From an uncultured Pelagibacteraceae bacterium (GTDB lineage Bacteria > Pseudomonadota > Alphaproteobacteria > Pelagibacterales > Pelagibacteraceae), in contig CACGSX010000003.1 in NCBI GenBank assembly GCA_902575835.1, positions 1 through 64,000 of the forward strand: a stretch of DNA of 64,000 nt, read 5' to 3'. Made by a program: the position numbers and the translations under genes. Below, one piece after another: positions 43,847 through 53,146 of this stretch. The stretch's first letter is position 1. The number at the start of each line of letters is the position of its first letter. The notes under the pieces were generated by a model. That model was not told the origin of the DNA. It did no database searches and saw only the letters and a program-made list of their open reading frames with translations.

Positions 43847-46506
43847 AAATTTAGTGAAATATCTCTATGTATTGAATTACATTTAGATACATAGATAGCT
43901 TGCTCTTTGGTTAGTTTAGACTGCAATCTTAGTCCAATTGTTTCTTTGATTGCATTATTATATTCCTCAAGTTTTGGCATTAAGTTTTCTTTAGCATTTG
44001 CCCTCCAACTAACTTCTTTATTGAATAACTCAACAACCTCTTTTGATTTTGTTCTAATCGCCATTGGATCAAGTTCATCTGAGTCAACCATTGATAATAA
44101 ATCATCTACACTATTTAAAAATTCATCCATTCCAGAGATCTCGCTTAATTTATCGAACAGTCCATCCATAATTGTAATTGATCTTTCATATACTTTTGTA
44201 TTACTTTCCATAGCTATAAAATAATCTAACTGTTTAATATCTTTTGATACTTCCTCAAGTTTTACTCCATCATTTATGAACATTGCAAACTGATCAAGTA
44301 GATCGTAGGCTCCATCTACATTCTTTCTATATCTTTTTGTTGTTGTATTTTTTGCTTTATTTATTTTGTCAAATTCTGAATTCTTAGCTTGCCAAGTTTC
44401 TGGAATTGTATTTTGAATTACTTCAATTTCGAGTTTTACATCTTCAATTCTTAATTCTATTTTATTTTTCTCATCTAATTCATCATCATCTAAATTTCTA
44501 ATCTCTGCTTTGTATTTTTCGATTTTTTTATTCAATTTAATTATTTTCTTTTGCTTTTTTCTAACAGTAAAATGTAGGTCTCTGTAATCAATAGTGTAAT
44601 CGTTATATTCTACCTCAACTTTTTTTAATTTATCAACAAGAGCAAACGTTCCTAATGCACTATCAAAGTGTTCCTCTAAAATTTCCATTTTATCATCTGG
44701 GAGATTAGTTGGTACCTCTGATTGGAATTTTAAGATTGCATTTTTAATCGTTTCACCGTTGGTATCAAATCTTGCAAATTTGTACTCTTGCAAACAATAC
44801 TGTAATTTGGGATTCATTGGTGGGGGAGCAACATTCGAAGTTAAATACACTCTGTTCGGCAGATAATTTACTAGGCTAGGGTATGCACCAACTATACCTA
44901 GACCTATAAGTTGTAAAATTATAAAAGGCACAACTCCCTTCCAAATATCAAGTGTTTTAACAATTTTTGGAGCAACTCCTTTCAAATAAAAGAGCGCAAA
45001 TCCAAATGGTGGAGTTAAGAAGGAAGTTTGTAAGTTAACACCAATCATAACTCCTAGCCAAACAGCTGTAACGTTAGCTCCTGTTTCCGCCAATAATATT
45101 GGTGCAATAATTGGAACGACAACAACTGCAATTTCTATAAAGTCCAGGAAAAATCCTAGCAAGAAAATTACAATCATAACGACAACAAATTGTGTCCAAA
45201 AACCTCCTGGTAAATCCTGTAAAAAGTCTCTTACTAATTCTTCTCCACCAAAAGCTCTAAATCCTGAAGTAAGCATCGCTGCACCTAAGAGAATAATAAA
45301 TACCATTGAAGTAGTTACACAAGTTTCTGTTACTACTTCTTTTAAAACATTTTCTGTTTTAAAAGTTCTCCAAAAACTCCAACCTATTCCGATAATAAAA
45401 ATGACTACAAAGAAAGCAGTAATATAAATTGCGCCTAAATCTCTTTCCTCCAGATTTTTTACATTTAACTCATAATTTGAAGCAAAGAATGTAATTGGGA
45501 TTAGAGATCCAATAATTAAAATTAAAGGATAAAATGCACTTTTCTTTCCTTCATATAATCTATAACCAGCCATCAAAGTAGCACCAATTGCTCCTATTGA
45601 GCCTGCTTGGTTTACAGTGGCAATGCCCATTAAAATCGAACCTAAAACTGCAAAAATTAATGCAAGAGGTGGTATGATAATTACAACTACTCTTAACCAA
45701 AATTTTAAATCAAAATTTCCTTTAAATGGAACTGGTGGTGCAACACCTCTCTTTATTCTAGCAAAAATAAATACATAGATCATATAAAGAGCAACTAAGA
45801 CTAAGCCCGGCAAAAGTGCTCCCAAGAACATATCACCTGCACTAGATGAACCTACTCTGAATTCTCCTGGCATGTTGAATTCACCAGTTAAGGCTTTATA
45901 ATCTTTTTGTCTTAAATTGTTTGCAACATCTGACGCACTTGCCAACTGGTCAGCAATAATAATTAAAACAATTGATGGAGGAATAATTTGACCTAATGTT
46001 CCTGACGAACAAACTATTCCACTTGCAAGTTGCCTATCATACTTGTTATTCAACATTGTTGGTAATGAGATTAATCCCATTGCAATTACAGTTGCTCCAA
46101 CGATACCTGTGGTTGCTGCTAGTAGTGCTCCTACAAATATAACGGAAATTCCTAGACCGCCAGGAATTGGTCCAAATAACTGGCCCATTGTTATCAATAA
46201 GTCTTCGGCAATTTTTGATTTTTGAAGCATAATTCCCATGAAAATGAATAAAGGAATTGCAATCAAGGTATCTGTTTCTACATCCCAGTAATTACTCCGA
46301 AAATTTGTAATACCTGCAACTAGCCATTCAATGGGTCCATCTACAGCAAAGAAAGCACTAGAGTCTCCCTCGAATATGTAGCCAAAAAATGCTGCTAAAC
46401 CAATTGCAATTATAGCTGAGCCAGGTAGTGCAAAGGCAACCGGGTAACCCGATGCAAGAGCAACGATCATTATTGCAACTAGAATGGCTAAAAAGAATGT
46501 TTCCAT
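43843..46506 (-). CDS. dctM: TRAP transporter large permease with 330-residue C-terminal extension
   Basis: DctM is the sodium-driven membrane subunit of a TRAP transporter. Residues 1-555 are the permease: hydrophobic helices, GVVGAT-like GIVGATVIAMG near 133, and SSGTLGQIIPPSIVLII at 167-183. An insertion after residue 195 and extra helices in the middle are like the large TakM-type permeases. Ordinary DctM proteins end at about residue 430-560. Here a further 330 residues, hydrophilic and Lys/Glu/Asp-rich with coiled-coil stretches at about 645-700, follow in the same frame. No family is recognised for the tail. It starts 3 bp after dctQ. Confidence 0.85.
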   Translation of the reverse strand: METFFLAILVAIMIVALASGYPVAFALPGSAIIAIGLAAFFGYIFEGDSSAFFAVDGPIEWLVAGITNFRSNYWDVETDTLIAIPLFIFMGIMLQKSKIAEDLLITMGQLFGPIPGGLGISVIFVGALLAATTGIVGATVIAMGLISLPTMLNNKYDRQLASGIVCSSGTLGQIIPPSIVLIIIADQLASASDVANNLRQKDYKALTGEFNMPGEFRVGSSSAGDMFLGALLPGLVLVALYMIYVFIFARIKRGVAPPVPFKGNFDLKFWLRVVVIIIPPLALIFAVLGSILMGIATVNQAGSIGAIGATLMAGYRLYEGKKSAFYPLILIIGSLIPITFFASNYELNVKNLEERDLGAIYITAFFVVIFIIGIGWSFWRTFKTENVLKEVVTETCVTTSMVFIILLGAAMLTSGFRAFGGEELVRDFLQDLPGGFWTQFVVVMIVIFLLGFFLDFIEIAVVVVPIIAPILLAETGANVTAVWLGVMIGVNLQTSFLTPPFGFALFYLKGVAPKIVKTLDIWKGVVPFIILQLIGLGIVGAYPSLVNYLPNRVYLTSNVAPPPMNPKLQYCLQEYKFARFDTNGETIKNAILKFQSEVPTNLPDDKMEILEEHFDSALGTFALVDKLKKVEVEYNDYTIDYRDLHFTVRKKQKKIIKLNKKIEKYKAEIRNLDDDELDEKNKIELRIEDVKLEIEVIQNTIPETWQAKNSEFDKINKAKNTTTKRYRKNVDGAYDLLDQFAMFINDGVKLEEVSKDIKQLDYFIAMESNTKVYERSITIMDGLFDKLSEISGMDEFLNSVDDLLSMVDSDELDPMAIRTKSKEVVELFNKEVSWRANAKENLMPKLEEYNNAIKETIGLRLQSKLTKEQAIYVSKCNSIHRDISLNF

Positions 46507-46509
46507 AAT

Positions 46510-47499
46510 TTAATTTTTGACACCTTTTAAAATTTTGTGGCTGCTTTCCATAAAATAGCTTGTGAATTGAATTAACATAGTGACAGCAAAAACAGCTAGG
46601 TATACAGCCATCAAATATAAAAGATAAAGTCCATTAGACCCTTGTTGAGTAACTTCAAAAGCTACAACCGGACCATTTATTATACTCGCTTTTCCATTTA
46701 AACCTAAAAATATTACAATCAACATAAGAGGCACTCCTAAAGCTGCTGATCCAAGTAAATTTGTCCATGCTTTCTTTTTCTCACTAAAAGAAGAATATAA
46801 TACATCAACTCTTACATGGCCTTCATGAATTAATGCATATGCACTTGCAAACAAATAAAGTGCTGCATACCAAAATCTAACTAAATCCCCTTGGAATGCT
46901 TGTTCATATGAAAATATAAATCTTGATAGAACAATCACAAATTCACTTGCTACAACTAATACTGCTAGCCATATAAAGCCAACTGATTTTGTAAAATATC
47001 CAATTACAAAAGAAATTAATATAATTGGAAAGTGAATATAAGTAATTCTTACAGGGGCTTTAACCATTAATGCTTTTACCTCAGGACTGAAGATTGCTTC
47101 CCATAATCTCTCTACAACCATAAATGAAATAACAAAATCAGCTACACCAACTAAAAATACTGCCCAAAATGATGATCTAATAATATATGCTGAAAATCTT
47201 GATAAAATTTTAGAATCTTGTTCTAAAGTTTGGCTATATGTTTTAAAAACATAAAAAATAACTGCAGCAATAAAAATCAGATACAAACCAATTTGTATAT
47301 AACCGTAATTTAAATCAGATCCCTCAAGAGCTTTTTTCTTAAATCCAAATATCTCATGATGTGAAAAAATCTTTTTTATGCCTGGCCAATCATTCCAAAC
47401 TGTTAAAACATTGTTAATGAGAAATGCTAAAGTAAAAGCTAAAACGGAATAACTGATAATTCTGAGATATAGAGAAAGATTTGAATTTTTTGACACCAT
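46510..47499 (-). CDS. dctQ: TRAP transporter small permease, long form
   Basis: DctQ is the small membrane subunit that pairs with DctM. The C-terminal half holds the usual four helices (LRDFGLRFW-like segments are replaced by DLVRFWYAALYLFASAY, then HEGHVRVDVLY and a final pair). At 329 residues it is about 100-150 longer than common DctQ proteins, with extra N-terminal hydrophobic segments at about 12-30 and 62-82. It is separated from dctP by a strong hairpin terminator, suggesting lower expression than the binding protein. Confidence 0.82.
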   Translation of the reverse strand: MVSKNSNLSLYLRIISYSVLAFTLAFLINNVLTVWNDWPGIKKIFSHHEIFGFKKKALEGSDLNYGYIQIGLYLIFIAAVIFYVFKTYSQTLEQDSKILSRFSAYIIRSSFWAVFLVGVADFVISFMVVERLWEAIFSPEVKALMVKAPVRITYIHFPIILISFVIGYFTKSVGFIWLAVLVVASEFVIVLSRFIFSYEQAFQGDLVRFWYAALYLFASAYALIHEGHVRVDVLYSSFSEKKKAWTNLLGSAALGVPLMLIVIFLGLNGKASIINGPVVAFEVTQQGSNGLYLLYLMAVYLAVFAVTMLIQFTSYFMESSHKILKGVKN

Positions 47500-47535
47500 A
47501 GTATTTTAAAATAACTAAGTAATAATCGATTTTAT

Positions 47536-47567
47536 TTAAAAAAAAAGGGCCCAATTATGGGCCCTTT
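47536..47567 (-). terminator. Rho-independent terminator between dctP and dctQ
   Basis: In RNA sense, AAAGGGCCC (47559-47567) pairs with GGGCCCUUU (47544-47552) around a 6-nt loop, a 9-bp stem with a GC core, followed by an unbroken U run. It begins about 20 nt after the dctP stop and ends about 40 nt before the dctQ start. This should end most transcripts after dctP while letting some continue into dctQM. Confidence 0.85.
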
Positions 47568-47587
47568 AATAACTAAGTTTAGTTAGA

Positions 47588-48718
47588 TTACATTCCTAAC
47601 ACTCTGTTTCGTTGCTGAATATATGGTGAATCTGACAAGTTTGTCCAAGCACCAATTTCTTTTCTAGCTTTTAAGAAACTAGAGTGGATTCTCTCAGCGA
47701 GACCACTGCTTGCTCTTGTTTCCTCAAAAACTTCTTCAGCAGCTTTACCGAAACCATCATAAACCTTGTCGCTAAATCTTTCTAATTTAACTCCATGATC
47801 ATTTATTAATCTCTCTAAAGCAGCACCGTTTTTCGCATTGTACTCTGACATCATAACATCATTCTCTGTTGATGCACATGCTTCGATTAATAGCTGATCT
47901 GATTTTGATAAGCTCGTGAACCATGATTTATTACATCCACAAGCTAACATTGAACCAGGTTCATGCATACCAGGATAGTAATAATATTTAGCAGCTTCTT
48001 GGAATTTCATAGCTTCATCATTCCATGGACCTACCCACTCTGTTGCATCGATTGCACCAGAAACAAGGTTTTCATAAATTTGTCCACCAGGAAGTGAAAC
48101 TGGAGATCCTCCAAGTTTACCGATAACTTGTCCACCTAATCCAGGCATACGCATTTTAAGACCTTTGAAGTCATTAGGGCTTCTAATTTTCTTATTAAAC
48201 CATCCACCCATTTGAACTCCTGTGTCACCACACATGAAGTTTTTTAGACCAAATTTATCAGATAGCTCATCCCATAATTGCTGACCACCTGCAAATCTAA
48301 TCCATGCATTCATTTCAGTGTAAGTGAAACCGAAAGGTACGGCAGTAAAATAACCCCATGCAGGATCTTTTTTCACCCAGTAGTAGTCTGCTGCATGATA
48401 CATTTGCGAGTTACCTGATGCAACTTCATCAAATGAGTCAAACGCTTTAACCCTCTCGTTTGCGGCATAGTAAGTAACTTGAATTCTTCCATCACTCACG
48501 TCTGTAATTCTTTGAGCAAATCTTTGCGCACCTGTACCAAGACCTGGAAAATCTCTTCCCCAAGTTGCCACCATCGAAACTTCGATTCTTTCTTTGGCAA
48601 CTGCAGGAGCAGCTAAAGATGATGCAGCAACAGCAGCAACACCAGTTGCAGCAGCAGCTTTAAAGAATTTACGTCTTGAAGGAGTTTTACCCTTCAATAG
48701 TTTTTTATCTTTAATCAT
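47588..48718 (-). CDS. dctP: TRAP substrate-binding protein, TakP-like
   Basis: This periplasmic binding protein feeds the DctQM permease. It carries a twin-arginine-type leader (SRRKFFK, Arg15-16; cleavage near AVA-KE at 41). The mature part has WGRDFPGLGTGAQRFAQ, GDTGVQMGGWF, KMRMPGLGGQV and the DATEWVGPWND block, all close to TakP-type proteins that bind 2-oxo monocarboxylates such as pyruvate; lactate is a related possibility. The 376-residue length is normal. A strong Shine-Dalgarno (GAGGAG) precedes it. First gene of dctPQM. Confidence 0.9.
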   Translation of the reverse strand: MIKDKKLLKGKTPSRRKFFKAAAATGVAAVAASSLAAPAVAKERIEVSMVATWGRDFPGLGTGAQRFAQRITDVSDGRIQVTYYAANERVKAFDSFDEVASGNSQMYHAADYYWVKKDPAWGYFTAVPFGFTYTEMNAWIRFAGGQQLWDELSDKFGLKNFMCGDTGVQMGGWFNKKIRSPNDFKGLKMRMPGLGGQVIGKLGGSPVSLPGGQIYENLVSGAIDATEWVGPWNDEAMKFQEAAKYYYYPGMHEPGSMLACGCNKSWFTSLSKSDQLLIEACASTENDVMMSEYNAKNGAALERLINDHGVKLERFSDKVYDGFGKAAEEVFEETRASSGLAERIHSSFLKARKEIGAWTNLSDSPYIQQRNRVLGM

Positions 48719-48783
48719 TATTTCTCCTCTTTAAGTTAATTAACTGACGCATTTAAAGCATATATGTTTCTTAGAGTCATTTT

Positions 48784-48806
48784 AAAAAAGTGAGGATTTT
48801 TCACTT
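48784..48806 (-). terminator. Weak terminator-like hairpin after the amidase gene
   Basis: AAGUGA (48801-48806) pairs with UCACUU (48788-48793) over a 7-nt loop and is followed by a U run in RNA sense. The stem is only 6 bp. It lies between the amidase stop and the dctP start and could end the upstream ABC operon transcript. Confidence 0.35.
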
Positions 48807-48808
48807 AA

Positions 48809-48827
48809 TTACAATCTATGATTGTAA
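48809..48827. promoter_or_regulatory. Operator-like palindrome upstream of dctP
   Basis: TTACAATC-TAT-GATTGTAA is a perfect 8+8 bp dyad with a 3-bp centre. Its core ACAAnnTnnGATTGT recurs, with 11 of 15 bases identical, at 56788-56802 upstream of the alcohol dehydrogenase gene. Both cores lie 93 bp from the A of the following start codon. It resembles a binding site for a dimeric regulator; none is encoded in the window. The rest of the 126-bp gap (48719-48844) contains a good ribosome-binding site and no promoter I can name firmly. Confidence 0.5.
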
Positions 48828-48844
48828 ATGTATATGAATTATCT

Positions 48845-50143
48845 TTAATTATTGAATATTTTGGCATGGTTTAACATGCTTAGATCTTCAAATTGTTTGC
48901 CTATAATTTGCACTCCTAAAGGCAATTTTTTTTCACCTTTCAAAATTGGCAGTGAAATGCAGGGCACATGTGCAAGAGACCAAATCTTATTAAATTCTGG
49001 ACTCCCAGTTGTCTTAAATCCTTTGTCAGCAATTCCACAACTACTTGGGGTTATAATTGCATCAAACCTTTCAAATATACTATCTAAGTTTTTTGAGTAC
49101 GTTCTCATCGCATATAAAGCTAAAGCATAATCTTTTGCCGAATGTTTTAGTCCATTAATAATCGCTTTCTTAATTTCTATAGAAAGTTTTCCTTTTGAAG
49201 TTTTGTAATAATGATGGAAATTTTGAGCCATCTCTGTCTCATATATAATTGTATGACAATCAATCATATCTTCAAAATATTTGGGAGCAGTCTCAACTTT
49301 TAATATTTTTTTATTATTTAAAATAAATTTGTTAAATGATTTTTTTGAAATACTATCAACATTTCTCCAGCGTTTTGTTTTATAAAAAACAAATTTTGAT
49401 TTTTTTTTTTTTATTTTTTTATTAAGAAAATTACTACTTATTGTTGTTTCATCTGCATCGTCTCTAGCAAACAAAACTTTCGATAAGAGTTCTACATCGC
49501 TAATTGTTTTTCCAAATACTCCGACTTGATCTAAGTTATATGATGTTTGCAAAACACCACTTCTAGAGATTAATCCATAGGTAGGTTTATAACCAACAAC
49601 TCCACAATAAGAGGCTGGCCTAATTACAGATCCACCCGTTTGAGTTCCAATTGATAATGGTGCCATATCAGATGCAATAACAGCAGCAGAGCCACTAGAA
49701 GAACCTCCTGGTGTTCTTGAATAATCGTGTGGATTTTTAGTTTTTGATGGCGATAAGAAAGCTAATTCACAAGTTACGGTTTTACCCATAATTATTGCTC
49801 CAGCCTTTTTTAAGAGCTCAACAATTTTAGCATCTAAATTAGTCTTTATTTTTAATTTTATTCTTGCGCCATATTTTGTTGGCATTTCAGATGTTGAAAT
49901 AATATCTTTAAGTGCTACTGGTAGACCATGCAAAGCCCCTAAAGATTTCAATTTTTTTCTCTGATTGTCAGAATTTTTTGCATCACTAAGTAGTTTTTTT
50001 TCATTAAAATATTCCCAAGCTTGAATATTCTTATCATATTTTTTTTTTTGATTGATATATGCTTTACAAAGTTCAACGGAAGTTAATTGTTTATTTTTAA
50101 GTTTTTTTAAAATTTGTTTTGCTGATAAATTTAAGATATTCAT
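48845..50143 (-). CDS. Amidase signature family hydrolase
   Basis: The Ser-cisSer-Lys triad is Lys79 (ALKD), Ser148 (GGSSSGSA) and Ser172 (GTQTGGSVIRPA), with the usual 69- and 24-residue spacings. The 432-residue protein has no signal peptide, so it acts in the cytoplasm on an amide or related substrate that cannot be predicted. It is the last gene of the alcohol dehydrogenase/ABC operon, 7 bp after the GlpT-like ATPase gene. Its base composition is more A/T-rich than its neighbours (several long A or T runs). It is not obviously GatA, since gatB and gatC are absent. Confidence 0.87.
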   Translation of the reverse strand: MNILNLSAKQILKKLKNKQLTSVELCKAYINQKKKYDKNIQAWEYFNEKKLLSDAKNSDNQRKKLKSLGALHGLPVALKDIISTSEMPTKYGARIKLKIKTNLDAKIVELLKKAGAIIMGKTVTCELAFLSPSKTKNPHDYSRTPGGSSSGSAAVIASDMAPLSIGTQTGGSVIRPASYCGVVGYKPTYGLISRSGVLQTSYNLDQVGVFGKTISDVELLSKVLFARDDADETTISSNFLNKKIKKKKSKFVFYKTKRWRNVDSISKKSFNKFILNNKKILKVETAPKYFEDMIDCHTIIYETEMAQNFHHYYKTSKGKLSIEIKKAIINGLKHSAKDYALALYAMRTYSKNLDSIFERFDAIITPSSCGIADKGFKTTGSPEFNKIWSLAHVPCISLPILKGEKKLPLGVQIIGKQFEDLSMLNHAKIFNN

Positions 50144-50150
50144 TTATCCC

Positions 50151-51224
50151 TTAAACTAATTTTTCATCAGAATAAACGCAACATTTCTCTGGTGGAAAAT
50201 ATAAATTTAATTCGCCGTCTGGAATGGGTTTTTCTCTTTCTACTTTTGACTTAATCACTAAATCACCCATTTTTCCTGTAAGGAGCTTAAAATTACCAAA
50301 GTCCTCAACTCTTGTGAGTTTAATTTTAACTGTATTACTTTTTTCTTTTTCAGCCAATTCTATGAACTCGGATCTAATTCCCAGTTTAACATTTTTATCT
50401 TTTAAATTTCCTAGATTTGAATTTGTTTTAATAGTGGTATCATTAATTTTTACTTCATGATCAGAAGATACAGTTGAATGAAAAATATTCATCGCAGGAG
50501 AGCCAATAAAATAACCAACAAAAGTTGTTTTAGGTTTTTCAAATAAATCTTTTGGCAATCCAACTTGCACGATTTCACCTTGATCCATAACAATTATATT
50601 TTCGGCAAAAGTCATGGCTTCGTTTTGATCATGAGTTACATAAACCAATGTTGTCTTATATTGTTCATTGATTTCTTTTAAGTTTCTTCGAAGTCGAAAT
50701 TTTAAATCTGGGTCTATAACCGTAAGAGGTTCGTCCATTAATACAGCTGCAACGTCTTCTCGAACCAACCCTCTACCTAAAGAGATAAGTTGTTTTTGAT
50801 CAGCCGTTAATTTTCTTGCTGGTGAGCTTAAAAATGAAGATAAGTTTAAAGTATCTGAAACTGCTTTTACTCTTTCTTCAATTTTTTCTTTTGTAAATTC
50901 CCTGCATCTTAGAGGAAACGCTAAATTATCATAAACAGTCATTGTATTGTAAATTACTGGGAATTGGAAAACTTGGGCAATATTTCTATCTTCTGTTTTT
51001 AAATCGGTCACAGGTGTTTCATCGAATAATATTTCACCTTTGGATGGCCTCACTAATCCAGAAACAATATTTAACATTGTGGTTTTTCCACAACCAGAAG
51101 GTCCCAAAATTGCGTACCGCTTGCCATTTTCCCAAGTCATTGAAAACGGATTAAGAGCATATGTTGGTTTTGGATCTAAAGGATTATAAGTATGAGAAAT
51201 ATTGGACAAATCAATTTTAGCCAT
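50151..51224 (-). CDS. glpT: ABC importer ATPase, GlpT-like, degenerate signature motif
   Basis: This is one of two different ATPases of a glycerol-type sugar ABC importer. Walker A GPSGCGKT is at 41-48, Walker B VLMDEP and the H-loop VTHDQ are intact, but the LSGGQ signature reads LTADQ (139-143). I remember the same loss in Rhizobium GlpT. MAKIDL at 51224 is chosen as start because GGAGGA (51229-51234) sits 4-5 bp before it; an earlier ATG at 51236 overlaps that site. The gene overlaps the GlpS-like gene by 8 bp. A C-terminal regulatory beta domain follows residue 245. Confidence 0.85.
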   Translation of the reverse strand: MAKIDLSNISHTYNPLDPKPTYALNPFSMTWENGKRYAILGPSGCGKTTMLNIVSGLVRPSKGEILFDETPVTDLKTEDRNIAQVFQFPVIYNTMTVYDNLAFPLRCREFTKEKIEERVKAVSDTLNLSSFLSSPARKLTADQKQLISLGRGLVREDVAAVLMDEPLTVIDPDLKFRLRRNLKEINEQYKTTLVYVTHDQNEAMTFAENIIVMDQGEIVQVGLPKDLFEKPKTTFVGYFIGSPAMNIFHSTVSSDHEVKINDTTIKTNSNLGNLKDKNVKLGIRSEFIELAEKEKSNTVKIKLTRVEDFGNFKLLTGKMGDLVIKSKVEREKPIPDGELNLYFPPEKCCVYSDEKLV

Positions 51225-52296
51225 TTGTTCCTCCATATGGCGATGAAACTAATTTTTCATCTTCTCCAAAAGCATAAAACTTATTTGCATTAAAATTTAT
51301 TTTTACTTTCTCATGAATTTTAAAATTCATTACTTCCTCGATTAAAGCAATTATTTTTGAATTTCCTCTTTTTAAGTGGAGCAATGTTTCTGAACCACTA
51401 ATCTCTGCTAATTCTATCTCGAATTGTTCACCATTTTCATCAAGTTTTATTTCTGAAGCTCTAATTCCAAAATTATAATCTTTATCTTCTAAATTCTTAA
51501 AATGATTTGGAATTTCTAAAGAAATATTCTCAAAGTTCAGATTTTTTGAATTTTTTGAACCCTTCAGAACATTCATTGGTGGATCATTTGATATTTCTGC
51601 AACTTTTAAATTAGATGGATTTTCAAAAATCTCTTTGGCAGGCCCTTTTTGTAATACTCTCCCTTCATCTAAAACAATTACTTCTCCATTAAGTTCCATT
51701 ACTTCTTGAGGATCTGTTGTTGAGTAAATTAAAATTGTATCTTGGGACAGTCCTTCTGAGAAAATTCTTTTAAATTCTTCTCTTAACTGCTCTCTAAGTT
51801 TATAATCTAAATTAACTAACGGTTCGTCTAGCAACAAAATTTTTGCTTTTTTTGCAAGTGATCTTGCAAGTGCAACTCTTTGTTGCTGTCCACCGGATAA
51901 TTCCTGAATTTTTCTATTTTCAAATCCAACTAATCCAACAGTTTTTAGAGCTTCATCTACATCTTTTTTTATTTGCTCAGGACTTAATTTTCTTTGTTCT
52001 AATGGAAAAGTTATGTTTTCATAAACATTTAAGTGAGGATAATTAATGAATTGTTGATAGACCATAGCAACATTTCTTTCCCAAACTGGTATTTTAATAA
52101 AGTCTTTTTCCTCAAAAGAAATTGAGCCTTGATCTGGATTTAATAATCCTGCAATTGTTTTTAAAAGTGTAGTCTTACCAGATAAGGTTCTGCCTAAAAT
52201 GGTATACAAATTACCTTTTTTAAAATTAAATGAGACATCGTTTAAATGAAACTGCTCATCAGGTTTATAAGAAATTTTCTCTCCAATTAAATTCAT
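51217..52296 (-). CDS. glpS: ABC importer ATPase, GlpS-like, degenerate H-loop
   Basis: This is the partner ATPase. Walker A GRTLSGKT is at 35-42, the signature LSGGQ at 133-137 and Walker B ILLLDE at 153-158, but the H-loop His is Thr194 (YSTTDP). YQQFINYPHLNVYENI and the unusual GRTLSGKT are close to Rhizobium GlpS as remembered. Together with the LTADQ of the other subunit, one of the two composite ATP sites would lack both key elements. It overlaps the upstream permease by 1 bp. Confidence 0.85.
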   Translation of the reverse strand: MNLIGEKISYKPDEQFHLNDVSFNFKKGNLYTILGRTLSGKTTLLKTIAGLLNPDQGSISFEEKDFIKIPVWERNVAMVYQQFINYPHLNVYENITFPLEQRKLSPEQIKKDVDEALKTVGLVGFENRKIQELSGGQQQRVALARSLAKKAKILLLDEPLVNLDYKLREQLREEFKRIFSEGLSQDTILIYSTTDPQEVMELNGEVIVLDEGRVLQKGPAKEIFENPSNLKVAEISNDPPMNVLKGSKNSKNLNFENISLEIPNHFKNLEDKDYNFGIRASEIKLDENGEQFEIELAEISGSETLLHLKRGNSKIIALIEEVMNFKIHEKVKINFNANKFYAFGEDEKLVSSPYGGTNG

Positions 52297-53144
52297 TATT
52301 TTAATGCTCCTGATAAATTTCCTTTTGATAGATATCTCTCAACTATAAATGCAACAATTATTAATGGTGCAACTGAGACTAAAGCTGATGCCGAAAGGCT
52401 CCACCATGGTGTTATTGATGAATTAAGTGCAACAACTTTTACAGGTAACAATTGTACTTCAGTAAATGTTAAAATAAATGCAAAAAAGAAATCTATCCAT
52501 CCAAAAATAATACAAAACATTCCTGCAACAATTAAACCAGGTATTGAATTTGGTAAAACAACTTTATAGAAAGCTTGATAAGGATTACACCCATCAATTA
52601 ATGCAGTCTCATCTAATTCTTTTGGAACTCTATTAAAAAAATCTACCATAATCCAAACAGCAATTGGCATTAATAAAACGATATATACGACCACTAGACC
52701 TAATAAACTATCAAGCAATCCTATTGTGCTTAGAAAAATAAAGAAAGGAATTGATAATACAATTGGAGGCATGATTCTTTGTGAAATGAAGAAAAAAGTA
52801 ATATCGTTGTTTCTTACAAATCCAGCTTTAAAAGTAAATCTTGATAGTGCATAAGCAGCAAGTGTTCCAAGAACAATACTTATTAAACTAGCAGTACAAG
52901 TTACAAAAATACTATTAAAATAGGGCTCAACAATATCTACTCCACCTTTCGCAGGAGACTTAATTAAAACTCTCCAACCCTCCAATGTTGGTTCGAAATC
53001 TAACCAAGGAATATAAGTTACTTTACTATTTACAGATTGGAAGTCTTTAAAAGATGTTGATACAGCCCACAGAAATGGTGCAACAACAAATACAGTCCAA
53101 AATGTAATAAAGAAATATTTAAGAAAAGTGTAAAGTTTGCTCAT
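52296..53144 (-). CDS. glpQ: ABC importer permease, MalG-type
   Basis: This inner-membrane permease has 282 residues and six hydrophobic segments. The EAA loop that contacts the ATPases reads DETALIDGCNPYQAFYKVVLPNSIPG. N-terminal FLWAVSTSFK is typical of MalG/UgpE proteins. It lies 2 bp after the other permease gene and shares one base with the GlpS-like gene. The symbol follows the Rhizobium glycerol system and is not the E. coli phosphodiesterase. Confidence 0.85.
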   Translation of the reverse strand: MSKLYTFLKYFFITFWTVFVVAPFLWAVSTSFKDFQSVNSKVTYIPWLDFEPTLEGWRVLIKSPAKGGVDIVEPYFNSIFVTCTASLISIVLGTLAAYALSRFTFKAGFVRNNDITFFFISQRIMPPIVLSIPFFIFLSTIGLLDSLLGLVVVYIVLLMPIAVWIMVDFFNRVPKELDETALIDGCNPYQAFYKVVLPNSIPGLIVAGMFCIIFGWIDFFFAFILTFTEVQLLPVKVVALNSSITPWWSLSASALVSVAPLIIVAFIVERYLSKGNLSGALK

Positions 53145-53146
53145 AT

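Noticed and set aside
48845-50143. Amidase as GatA (tRNA-dependent amidation)
   Set aside because: It lies in a transporter operon with no gatB or gatC, and lacks features I associate specifically with GatA.
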